Below are positions 33,695 through 41,041 of a DNA stretch of 47,211 bases, piece by piece. Location of the stretch: positions 1 to 47,211 of the forward strand of contig NZ_OCTQ01000007.1 in the NCBI RefSeq assembly GCF_900232905.1, read 5' to 3'. Source of the DNA: Miniphocaeibacter massiliensis. Lineage in GTDB: Bacteria; Bacillota; Clostridia; Tissierellales; Peptoniphilaceae. Below the pieces are notes generated by a model. That model had not been told where the DNA came from. It did not search any database and saw nothing but the letters and a program-made list of their open reading frames with translations. Each line of letters starts with the position of its first letter. Positions within the stretch are counted from its first letter, which is position 1. The position numbers and the translations under genes are program-made.

Positions 33695-33937
33695 ATGCCA
33701 AAATTAGAATTATATTATATGGATATTTGTCCATTTTCCCAAAAAGTTTTAAGATTTATGAGTGAAAATAATTTAAACGATAAAATCTTGTTAAAAGAAA
33801 TTAGATTAAATGATTATGATAGAGAAACTCTTATTAATGTTGGTGGAAAAGAACAAGTTCCTTGCCTATTTATAGATGGTAAACCATTATATGAATCAGA
33901 TGATATTATTGCTTATTTAAAAGAAAATATCTTATAA
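33695..33937 (+). CDS. Glutaredoxin-like protein, monothiol CPFS
   Basis: An 80-residue paralogue of the preceding gene, clearly a tandem duplicate (both have LYESxDIIAYLKENI-like ends and EQVPCLFIDGKP). The active site is CPFS: Cys12 is kept and the resolving cysteine is Ser15. That would prevent an intramolecular disulfide and favours glutathionylation-like or Fe-S roles, or a partner role with the first protein. A further cysteine is in QVPC. Ribosome-binding site TAGGAGGGTATT. Confidence 0.88.
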   Translation: MPKLELYYMDICPFSQKVLRFMSENNLNDKILLKEIRLNDYDRETLINVGGKEQVPCLFIDGKPLYESDDIIAYLKENIL

Positions 33938-33964
33938 AAGAGTCTTAATAGACTCTTTTTTTAT
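33937..33964. terminator. Terminator of the glutaredoxin pair
   Basis: AAAGAGTCT and AGACTCTTT (33937-33958) with T-run. It also lies at the 3' end of the minus-strand small gene that follows. Confidence 0.8.
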
Positions 33965-34337
33965 TTCTCATAAATCTTAATATATTTTAATTTTAACCAT
34001 AAACTTATTTCATCATATCCCAATACTTCCTTACTTGGCATTTTATACAAAAATATATTTATATTTTGTTTATTTAAAATTTTTCTTATAACAGCATATG
34101 TAATCTCGGAAAAAGCCGCTGCTCCTATATATCCTTCTATATTGTCCTTATCTTCATTAAATAAAAATAACATTTCTGACTTTCCTATGTTTTCAAAAAA
34201 TTCTCTTAATATTTCCGAATATTATTTGATAACTTTGGATAGTCAATAACTCTGTAACCTATTTCATTAAAATGCTCTATCCACTTTATATATTCCTCTT
34301 GAAATTTAGAACTTCCTGAAATGACACAATTATCCAT
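33961..34337 (-). pseudogene. Frameshifted small gene, nucleoside-deoxyribosyltransferase-like
   Basis: From ATG 34337 (ribosome-binding site GTAGAGGGTAA) the frame reads MDNCVISGSSKFQEEYIKWI, goes on to YPKLSNNI and stops. The next frame resumes SEILREFFENIGKSEMLFLF and continues to 33961, including EDKDNIEGYIGAAAFSEITY. Adding one T in AATATTCGG joins them as NNISEIL. The joined product of about 125 residues resembles short Rossmann-like proteins related to nucleoside 2-deoxyribosyltransferases, though no catalytic residue can be assigned with confidence. It starts 7 bases after the threonine synthase stop. Confidence 0.65.
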
Positions 34338-34344
34338 TTACCCT

Positions 34345-35346
34345 CTACCTCAATATTTCTTTAATCATTCCATAACTATTTCTGCTACCATATGATGTCA
34401 TTATTAAGACAACTTCTTCGTTTTTTGGTATTTTACCTTCTTTTACCAATTTTTTTATTCCACCGTAAACTATTGCTGATGAACCTTCTAAAAATATACC
34501 ACTCTTTGATAGTTCCTTAGTATTTAAAATTGCTTCTTCCTGGCTTACAGACACTGCATATCCTTTACTTCTATTTAATGCTACTACCGATTGTCTAGTT
34601 ACTGTATTTCCACCTACTGAAGGTGTTAATGAATATTTTCCTTCAAATAAATTATTTGTCTCAGCTTTGCTACTTAAAATTAATTCTAATCTTGGTATAG
34701 GTTCAACTGCTATAAGTTTAGGAATCTTTGAAATTATATTTAAAGAATTTAATTCTTTAAATCCTTCAAATATCCCAAATAACAAATCTCCTCTAGATGT
34801 AGGTATTGCTAGGTAATTTGGAATATTATCTCCAAAATATTCATAAATTTCATAGGATATAGTTTTATATCCTTGCACTCCAAAATAACTACTTCCAACT
34901 GGTGGGTTCATATAATTAGTCGCAGAAAACCAATTTACTTCTTCAACATGTTTTTTTATTATTTCCCATCTTTCAAATGCTGTTTTTGTAAATATTATTT
35001 CTGCTCCAGTTGCTAAGATAGCCTCTTTACAATTTGGTAAAATGTTATCTGTCGTAACTATTATGCATTTTATTCCTGCTCTTGCTGCATAAGCTGCTAA
35101 AGAGACTCCTTCATTACCACTAGAGGCTGCTACTACTATTTCTTTATTATTTTCTATTGCACGTTGTACTATAAAAGGATTCATTCTATCCTTATGAGTT
35201 CCTGTTGGATTTTGAAACTCATTTTTTAAATATACATTATTTAGACCTAATCTTTCTGCTAAATTTTTGTCTTCTAATAAAGGTGTTCCTCCTTCAACAA
35301 TGGTTGGAAATTTATTGTATGGTAAATAATCTGTATATCGAAACAT
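34345..35346 (-). CDS. thrC: Threonine synthase-like PLP enzyme, N-terminal zinc ribbon out of frame
   Basis: A 333-residue fold type II PLP enzyme. The PLP lysine is Lys52 in PTGTHKDRMNPF, with ASSGNEGVSLAAYAARAG and SLTPSVGGNTVTRQS downstream. It matches threonine synthase of the archaeal/clostridial type, which converts O-phosphohomoserine to threonine. That type normally begins with a zinc ribbon. In this window the ribbon is encoded just upstream but separated by a one-base frameshift (see 35347-35510). The ATG at 35346 has GAGG only 2 bases upstream, so internal initiation would be weak. Whether this form is active is unclear. No hom or thrB is nearby. Confidence 0.83.
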   Translation of the reverse strand: MFRYTDYLPYNKFPTIVEGGTPLLEDKNLAERLGLNNVYLKNEFQNPTGTHKDRMNPFIVQRAIENNKEIVVAASSGNEGVSLAAYAARAGIKCIIVTTDNILPNCKEAILATGAEIIFTKTAFERWEIIKKHVEEVNWFSATNYMNPPVGSSYFGVQGYKTISYEIYEYFGDNIPNYLAIPTSRGDLLFGIFEGFKELNSLNIISKIPKLIAVEPIPRLELILSSKAETNNLFEGKYSLTPSVGGNTVTRQSVVALNRSKGYAVSVSQEEAILNTKELSKSGIFLEGSSAIVYGGIKKLVKEGKIPKNEEVVLIMTSYGSRNSYGMIKEILR

Positions 35347-35510
35347 ACCTCTTTTTTCCTTATAAATATTAAATTTATTATTATATTTTATAGATACACT
35401 TGAATTATTTCTATTATTTTTACAAACTTCGCAACCTTCTGAATAATCCCCTATTGAATATTCTTCTCCACAACTTATGCATATGCACTACTTATATTTT
35501 GATTTATCAT
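35347..35510 (-). pseudogene. Out-of-frame zinc-ribbon N-terminus of thrC
   Basis: ATG 35510 has an excellent AGGAG site and reads MINQNISSAYA then stops. The thrC frame just after contains CICISCGEEYSIGDYSEGCE, VCKNNRNN, and runs without stop into the thrC body at 35346. The two CxxC pairs are a zinc ribbon of the type found at the start of such threonine synthases. Restoring one base near 35490 fuses start, ribbon and enzyme into one protein of about 388 residues. Confidence 0.75.
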
Positions 35511-35609
35511 AATATGCTCCTAATTTGTTAATATAGAATATTATACCATATTCAGAACGTATGTTTGCTAAATGTTAATTTACTGATATAATTATATTAG
35601 GTGAATTTT

Positions 35610-36659
35610 ATGAAAGATGATTTGAATTTTTTACATATAGACTTAGATGCTTTTTTTGCTTCTGTTGAGGAATTAGATAACCCTTCCTTAAAGGGAAAAC
35701 CTATGATTGTTGGTGGAAGAAGTCAAAGAGGCATTATTACAACTGCTAATTATGAAGCTCGTAAATTTGGGTTACATTCTGCTATGCCTATTTTTAAAGC
35801 AACCAAGCTATGTCCTCAAGTTATAATAGTCTCTCCTAGGCACAATAAATATTCCGAGATGAGCAAAAAAGTATTTTCAATAATTTCTAAATATTCAAAT
35901 AATATAGAAAAAATGTCTATCGACGAAGGTGCTATAGATATCAGCCATATAAATTGTGAACCTATATCTTTAATAAAAAAAATTCAAAATGATGTTTACA
36001 AGAATACTGGTCTAACAGTTTCCATTGGTGTAAGTTATAATAAGTTTCTTGCAAAAATGGCTTCTGATTGGAATAAGCCAAATGGATATAAAATAATAAC
36101 TAAAGATATGTTGCCAGAAATATTATTGGAACTTCCCATTGAAAAAATTGCAGGAATTGGTAAGAAGTCTGCCTCTAAGCTTAATACTATGGGTATTTAT
36201 AAAGTTAAACAGTTGATGGATTTAAACCAAGATATTCTCCAGTATCATTTTGGCAAATTCGGTTTAATTATTTACGATAGGATTAGAGGAATAGATCATA
36301 GTGTAATCTCAAATTCTAGAGAAAGAAAAAGTATTGGAATAGAAAGAACATTTCCTAAAGATTTAGATTCCAAAATAGAAATTATAGATAAATTAGAAGA
36401 ATTTTCATTGGAGCTTGCCAAAGATTTAAAAAAAAGAAATTTACTAGGTAGAACTATATCTATTAAATTAAAATTTGATGACTTTAAAACAATCACTAGA
36501 AATTTTAGCCTAGAACAACCTAGGAGGGATTTTGAAGAAATATTTAGCAAATCAAAATTTTTATTAGATAATGTTGACTTAAAAAAACCAATTCGGCTTT
36601 TAGGTGTTACTATGTCAAATTTACAAGATGATAATATATCACAATTATATTTTCTTTAA
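35610..36659 (+). CDS. dinB: DNA polymerase IV (DinB), Y family
   Basis: A 349-residue error-prone translesion polymerase. Palm motif 1 HIDLDAFFASVEE and the catalytic motif MSIDEGAIDI (standard SIDEAYLD; the Asp-Glu pair is kept) are present. VSIGVSYNKFLAKMASDWNKPNG, the helix-hairpin-helix IAGIGKKSASKLNTMGI and the little-finger domain follow. There is no clear C-terminal beta-clamp motif; it ends NISQLYFL, which could be the clamp peptide (QLYF). The ATG at 35610 has AGGTGA upstream; the GTG at 35601 lies within that site. Confidence 0.94.
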   Translation: MKDDLNFLHIDLDAFFASVEELDNPSLKGKPMIVGGRSQRGIITTANYEARKFGLHSAMPIFKATKLCPQVIIVSPRHNKYSEMSKKVFSIISKYSNNIEKMSIDEGAIDISHINCEPISLIKKIQNDVYKNTGLTVSIGVSYNKFLAKMASDWNKPNGYKIITKDMLPEILLELPIEKIAGIGKKSASKLNTMGIYKVKQLMDLNQDILQYHFGKFGLIIYDRIRGIDHSVISNSRERKSIGIERTFPKDLDSKIEIIDKLEEFSLELAKDLKKRNLLGRTISIKLKFDDFKTITRNFSLEQPRRDFEEIFSKSKFLLDNVDLKKPIRLLGVTMSNLQDDNISQLYFL

Positions 36660-36730
36660 ATTACTATGAATGCTTATTAAGTTTTAATAATATGTAATAT
36701 AAATAATATCTTATATTTACTATTGATAAT

Positions 36731-36759
36731 TTGCGTCTAAATATTGTAGCATATATAAT
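36731..36759 (+). promoter_or_regulatory. Promoter of the purine permease gene
   Basis: TTGCGT (36731-36736), 17 bases, TATAAT (36754-36759). Confidence 0.7.
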
Positions 36760-36806
36760 AAATATAGGGAAGATACTACTTTAGTACTTTTTGAAAGGAG
36801 AATATT

Positions 36807-38189
36807 ATGGAAAAACTTAATAATTTTTTTAAACTTAACGAAAGAAAAACCAGCGTTCGTACAGAGGTAATTGCGGGACTAACTACTTTTGTAACAATGG
36901 CGTACATATTACCAGTAAATATGAATATTCTTTCAGCCGCAGGATTAGATAGTGGAGCGGTATTCATGGCTACTGCTATTTCAGCAGTTATAGGTACTAT
37001 GCTAATGGGACTATTTGCAGGCTTACCTTTTGCACAAGCTCCTGGAATGGGATTGAATGCATTTTTTGCATACACTGTCGTACTAACTATGGGATATGAT
37101 CCTTCATTTGCACTAGCCGCAGTTTTAGTTGAAGGACTAATTTTTATTCTTTTAAGCGTAACAAACATAAGATCTCAATTAATGGAATCTATACCTAAAC
37201 AGTTACGTTTATCTATTTCCGCGGGTATTGGATTATTTATAATGTTTATAGGTTTCCAAAATGCAAAAATTATAATCGGGGATCCTGCTACGCTAGTAGC
37301 TGTAAATCCAAATCTAACAGAAGCTGCAATAGCCTTGTCTATAATAGGAATAATAATAACTATTGTTTTGTGGGTTAAACAGGTGAAAGGAGCTTTGCTC
37401 ATAGGTATTTTTGCAACATGGATACTTGGAATGATAGCTCAACTAGCTGGATGGTATCAAATCAACGTAGATTCAGGATTGTTTTCTTTATTCCCTTCAG
37501 GTGTGCTAAGCCTTCCACCTAGTATATCTCCTACTATTGGACTATGTTTTTCTGGTATAAAAACTGCTTTTTCAAGCCCTGGAAATATAATTCAATTCTT
37601 GATGGTAGTATTGACATTCTTATATGTTGATATATTTGATACCTTAGGAACTTTTGCTGGTGTTGCTACAAAAGCTAAACTAATAGATGAAAATGGAAAT
37701 TTCCCAGGTTCTAAGAGAGCTTTTACATCCGATGCCATTGCAACTACTTGTGGTGCTATTTTAGGAACTTCAACTGTAACTACTTTTGTAGAATCAGCTT
37801 CTGGTGTAGAAGAAGGAGGTCGTACTGGTCTTACTGCAGTTACTACAGCAATATTATTTTTGCTAGCTATACCATTTTTCCCTATTATAAAGGCTATTCC
37901 AGGATTCGCTACAGCTCCAGCTTTAATAATGGTGGGAATTATGATGTGTGAGCCTATGAAAGAATTCCAATGGGACAAAGCCGATGTAATAATTCCTGGC
38001 GTTTTCTCTATTATCTTTATGGTAGTAGGTTACTCTATTTCAGCAGGTATTATGTGGGGAATTATGTCATACTTACTCGTAAAAACAATACAAGGCAGAG
38101 CTAAAGACCCTGGTATCATATTATGGGTATTAGGAGTATTATTCGTTATTAAATTATTTATTTTCCCTATTATAGAAACATATCTTTAA
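36807..38189 (+). CDS. NCS2-family purine (guanine/hypoxanthine or adenine) permease
   Basis: A 460-residue membrane transporter of the AzgA-like branch of NCS2. It opens KTSVRTEVIAGLTTFVTMAY, then has the conserved PFAQAPGMGLNAFFAYTVV and the late DTLGTFAGVATKAKL and STVTTFVESASGVEEGGRTG motifs. About 12-14 hydrophobic segments. It moves purine bases by proton symport. The exact base cannot be read from sequence. The 55 bases between promoter and gene are too short for a purine riboswitch, and none was seen. Ribosome-binding site AAAGGAGAATATT. Confidence 0.94.
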   Translation: MEKLNNFFKLNERKTSVRTEVIAGLTTFVTMAYILPVNMNILSAAGLDSGAVFMATAISAVIGTMLMGLFAGLPFAQAPGMGLNAFFAYTVVLTMGYDPSFALAAVLVEGLIFILLSVTNIRSQLMESIPKQLRLSISAGIGLFIMFIGFQNAKIIIGDPATLVAVNPNLTEAAIALSIIGIIITIVLWVKQVKGALLIGIFATWILGMIAQLAGWYQINVDSGLFSLFPSGVLSLPPSISPTIGLCFSGIKTAFSSPGNIIQFLMVVLTFLYVDIFDTLGTFAGVATKAKLIDENGNFPGSKRAFTSDAIATTCGAILGTSTVTTFVESASGVEEGGRTGLTAVTTAILFLLAIPFFPIIKAIPGFATAPALIMVGIMMCEPMKEFQWDKADVIIPGVFSIIFMVVGYSISAGIMWGIMSYLLVKTIQGRAKDPGIILWVLGVLFVIKLFIFPIIETYL

Positions 38190-38211
38190 TATAGTATATT
38201 CTTACTAAATT

Positions 38212-38262
38212 CAAAATAGATGAATAAGACATTAATTAGTTTTATTCATCTATTTTGTTTTT
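38212..38262 (+). terminator. Strong terminator of the permease gene
   Basis: Perfect 16-base arms 38212-38227 and 38242-38257 (CAAAATAGATGAATAA and its complement), then a T-run. Confidence 0.85.
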
Positions 38263-38348
38263 AACTAAGATTATATAATTAGAAGTATAAGTTAATTATT
38301 ATGATATAGTGTTATTAAAAATTTGAGATATTGGAGTTTAAATTATAT

Positions 38349-39107
38349 ATGAACGAGAAAATTATAGAAATATGCTGTGGAAGTTATGAAGATGCTTACA
38401 TTGCAAAAAAATCTGGTGCTGATCAAATTGAGTTGAATAGTGCTTTATTTTTAGGTGGGTTAACTCCATCTTACGGAACTACTAAATTAGTTCTTGATAA
38501 TTTAAACATACCTACATTTGTTATGATTAGACCCAGACCTGGTGGTTTTTTATATAATAATTTTGAATATGAAAGTATAGTTAAAGATACTGAGCTTTTT
38601 CTTGATTTAAATATCGAAGGAATTGTTTTTGGTTTTCTTTCTAAAGATAATGAAATAGACTTGGATAAAACAAAAACTTTGGTGAATTTAATTCATTCAA
38701 AAGGAAAATTAGCAGTATTTCACAGAGCTTTTGATCAAGTTAACAACCCCATTAAATCTATTGAAGAATTAATATCTCTATCAGTAGATAGAATACTTAC
38801 AAGCGGTCAAAAAAATAATGCATTAGATGGTATTGGGCTTTTAAATGAACTTCAAGAAAATTATAGTAATAAAATTGAGTTAATTGTAGGTAGTGGCGTA
38901 AATTCTGAGAATGTAAAAACTATATATGGAAAAACAAGTATAAGTAAATTTCACAGCACCTGCAAGGCTTGGCGAAAAGACCCTACTACAATAGCTAAAA
39001 TAAGTTATTCTTATGCTGATAACGAACATAAGGACATGTATGATATAACCGATTTTGAAACAGCAAAAAATTTTGTTAAAACTATAAACAGCATAGTAAA
39101 AATCTAA
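38349..39107 (+). CDS. cutC: CutC family protein
   Basis: A 252-residue TIM-barrel protein of the CutC family, historically linked to copper homeostasis but of unsettled function. The family signatures EICCGSYEDAYIAKKSGADQ, IELN, GGLTPSYG and FVMIRPRPGGFLY are clear, with ILTSGQ and HSTCKA later. I start at the ATG at 38349, matching the usual N-terminus. GGAG is 13 bases upstream, rather far; a TTG at 38331 is possible but would add six residues outside the family pattern. Its 3' end forms part of the terminator. Confidence 0.92.
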   Translation: MNEKIIEICCGSYEDAYIAKKSGADQIELNSALFLGGLTPSYGTTKLVLDNLNIPTFVMIRPRPGGFLYNNFEYESIVKDTELFLDLNIEGIVFGFLSKDNEIDLDKTKTLVNLIHSKGKLAVFHRAFDQVNNPIKSIEELISLSVDRILTSGQKNNALDGIGLLNELQENYSNKIELIVGSGVNSENVKTIYGKTSISKFHSTCKAWRKDPTTIAKISYSYADNEHKDMYDITDFETAKNFVKTINSIVKI

Positions 39108-39133
39108 ATTTCTACTATGCTGTTTATTATATA
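39086..39133 (+). terminator. Terminator overlapping the cutC 3' end
   Basis: AAACAGCATAGTA (39086-39098) and TACTATGCTGTTT (39113-39125) form a 13-base hairpin. The last codons of cutC lie in the arm and the stop in the loop. The T tail is weak. Confidence 0.65.
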
Positions 39134-39164
39134 AATGTTAAGAGTCTTTACAATATAATATATT

Positions 39165-40652
39165 TTATTTGCTTTTAATTATTTCTATATCTCTAGAACC
39201 TATATTTTCGATAAACTCTTCATCGTGTTCAACTAAGATCATAGTTGGTTTAAAGCATTTTATCATATGTTCTATTTGAAGTCTTGTAATAATGTCTAAA
39301 TAATTAAGAGGTTCATCCCAAATATAAATATTTGCTTCTTCACAAAAACTTTTTGCTATAAGGACTTTCTTTTTTTGCCCACTACTGTAAGAAGCCATAT
39401 CTTTGTCAAATTGATCCCTAGAAAAACCCATCTTCCTAAGTAATGTTAAAAATTTCGTTTTATCTATTTTGGAATCGTATATAAAATCTTCTATATTTCC
39501 TTTTAACCATTCAAAGTCTTGAGACAAATAAGATATTTTTAAATCACTTGCTAACTGTAATAATCCTTGTTTACCAATATTTGAATCTATAATCGATTTT
39601 AAAAAGCTACTTTTTCCAGCTCCATTTTCTCCTATTATAGTGACTATATCCTTATTTTTAACAGTAAAATTTATAGGTTTAAACACCTGGTATTGACCAT
39701 AAAACACAGAATAATTCTCAGCTGTTATTAAGTATTTACTATGATGAGGAACAGACTCAAGTGATAAATCGTCTTCAAATTCAATATTGGTAAGTAAATC
39801 TTTTTTATCTCCTAAAACTTTATTATACCTCTTTTCTAAAGTTTTAGACTTTTTCATCATCTTTGCTGCTTTATGCCCTATATAGCCTTTGTCTGCCTTT
39901 AGCCCAGATATTTTTTTATTTTTAGTAGATTCTATCTTATCTGACCAAGTAGATTTTTCTCTTGAAGATTTTTCTAATCTTGTAATTTCTTTCTTCAATT
40001 TTTCATTTTTATTTCTATTGAATTCATCTTCTAGTATTTTATTCTGGCTCCATGTTTCATAATTTCCTTTTTGTAATACTATTTTTTTCTTTTCAATGGT
40101 TAGAATATGATCTATTGTTTCATTTAAAAATCTTCTATCATGTGAAATTAATATAAATCCATTTTTACTATTTAAATATTTTGCTAAAACACGTCTACCT
40201 TCTATATCAAGACTGTTAGTAGGTTCATCAATTAATAAAAATTCTCCTTCTTTAACAAACATTGAGGCTATTAACACCTTAGTTCTTTCTCCACCACTCA
40301 ATGTATCAAATGGTCTGTATATAACATCTAGATTAACATTTAATAAATTTAATTCTTTTTCTAACCTCCATAACTCATAATCTCCTTTAATTTCTTCCAC
40401 TACATCTATAGTCAAATAGTCTTCATTCTTTACTTCATATGGAAAATATTCAAAATTTAATTTACTAGTTATCTTTCCATCATACTCTAATCTTCCTCTT
40501 AAAATATCTAAAAATGTTGTTTTCCCATAACCATTTCTACCTATTAATCCTAATTTCCAACTTCCATCTAATTGTAAACTCAAATTATCAAATATAGGAT
40601 CACTATCTCCACTGTAACTAAAATTCAAATTTTTTATATCTATTATTGACAT
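39165..40652 (-). CDS. Lsa-family ABC-F ribosomal protection protein
   Basis: A 495-residue protein with two ABC ATPase domains and no membrane segment, as in ABC-F proteins that bind the ribosome. Domain 1: GLIGRNGYGKTT, LSGGERTKV, FLLIDEPTN. Domain 2: IIGENGAGKSS, YSSGQKKKV, IYIWDEPLN. The linker at about 185-295 is long and charged (NKNEKLKKEITRLEKSSREK), the part that reaches toward the peptidyl-transferase centre. The start MSIIDIKNLNFSYSG and overall length match the Lsa group, which gives resistance to lincosamides, streptogramin A and pleuromutilins. Actual resistance is not shown. An attenuator-like leader precedes it. Confidence 0.9.
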   Translation of the reverse strand: MSIIDIKNLNFSYSGDSDPIFDNLSLQLDGSWKLGLIGRNGYGKTTFLDILRGRLEYDGKITSKLNFEYFPYEVKNEDYLTIDVVEEIKGDYELWRLEKELNLLNVNLDVIYRPFDTLSGGERTKVLIASMFVKEGEFLLIDEPTNSLDIEGRRVLAKYLNSKNGFILISHDRRFLNETIDHILTIEKKKIVLQKGNYETWSQNKILEDEFNRNKNEKLKKEITRLEKSSREKSTWSDKIESTKNKKISGLKADKGYIGHKAAKMMKKSKTLEKRYNKVLGDKKDLLTNIEFEDDLSLESVPHHSKYLITAENYSVFYGQYQVFKPINFTVKNKDIVTIIGENGAGKSSFLKSIIDSNIGKQGLLQLASDLKISYLSQDFEWLKGNIEDFIYDSKIDKTKFLTLLRKMGFSRDQFDKDMASYSSGQKKKVLIAKSFCEEANIYIWDEPLNYLDIITRLQIEHMIKCFKPTMILVEHDEEFIENIGSRDIEIIKSK

Positions 40653-40676
40653 TAATACTCCTTTCTATATTATTAG

Positions 40677-40697
40677 TTAATAATTTAGATTCTTCAT
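40677..40697 (-). CDS. Mini-ORF 2 in the ABC-F leader (MKNLNY)
   Basis: Six codons plus stop, preceded by an almost perfect AGGAGGTGAT ribosome-binding site at proper spacing. It lies between the leader terminator and the ABC-F start, 24 bases upstream of it. Such a strong site on so short a frame suggests a regulatory role. Confidence 0.6.
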   Translation of the reverse strand: MKNLNY

Positions 40698-40711
40698 TTT
40701 ATCACCTCCTA

Positions 40712-40742
40712 AATAAAAAAAGACAAGGAATCATCCTTGTCT
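40712..40742 (-). terminator. Leader terminator (attenuator) of the ABC-F gene
   Basis: On the minus strand AGACAAGGA pairs with TCCTTGTCT around TGAT, followed by TTTTTTTATTT. It lies between the promoter and the ABC-F gene, so it should stop transcription unless relieved. Confidence 0.85.
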
Positions 40743-40771
40743 AATGTAATAGTAAAATATAAAGAGATTTC

Positions 40772-40824
40772 CTGCTAATTGGCACAACAAAAAAACATGT
40801 TGCCAGTTATTAAAATTTTAGCAA
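40772..40824 (-). promoter_or_regulatory. Leader hairpin overlapping the stop of mini-ORF 1
   Basis: On the minus strand TTGCTAA, which contains the last codon and stop of mini-ORF 1, can pair with TTAGCAG. Inside, TGGCAACA pairs with TGTTGTGCCA with a small bulge. A ribosome stalled on mini-ORF 1 would block this structure. Confidence 0.6.
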
Positions 40825-40838
40825 GAAATAATTAACAT
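40818..40838 (-). CDS. Mini-ORF 1 in the ABC-F leader (MLIISC)
   Basis: Six codons plus stop with AGAGGTGAAGGC directly upstream. It is the first frame of the transcript. Short leader peptides with these features sense ribosome-targeting antibiotics in other ABC-F and erm leaders. Confidence 0.65.
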   Translation of the reverse strand: MLIISC

Positions 40839-40864
40839 GCCTTCACCTCTTATTTAATATCTAC

Positions 40865-40893
40865 ATATTATCATAATAATTTAAATGCATCAA
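40865..40893 (-). promoter_or_regulatory. Promoter of the ABC-F gene
   Basis: Minus strand TTGATG (40888-40893), 17 bases, TAATAT (40865-40870). The leader to the ABC-F start is about 200 bases. Confidence 0.7.
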
Positions 40894-41041
40894 TAATTAC
40901 TAATTTGCAAACTACTTCCTCCAATAAAACTAGACAATTTTACCTTATTGTAACTTATATAAAATGAATCCAAAAATCTATACCTTTAAAATAATATTTC
41001 TGAATGTTAAAGTTACATTATACATAAAGGAGGAATTTAAA

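Noticed and set aside
36660-36806. Purine riboswitch in front of the NCS2 permease
   Set aside because: Only about 45 bases lie between the promoter and the ATG. The conserved purine-aptamer loops are not present.
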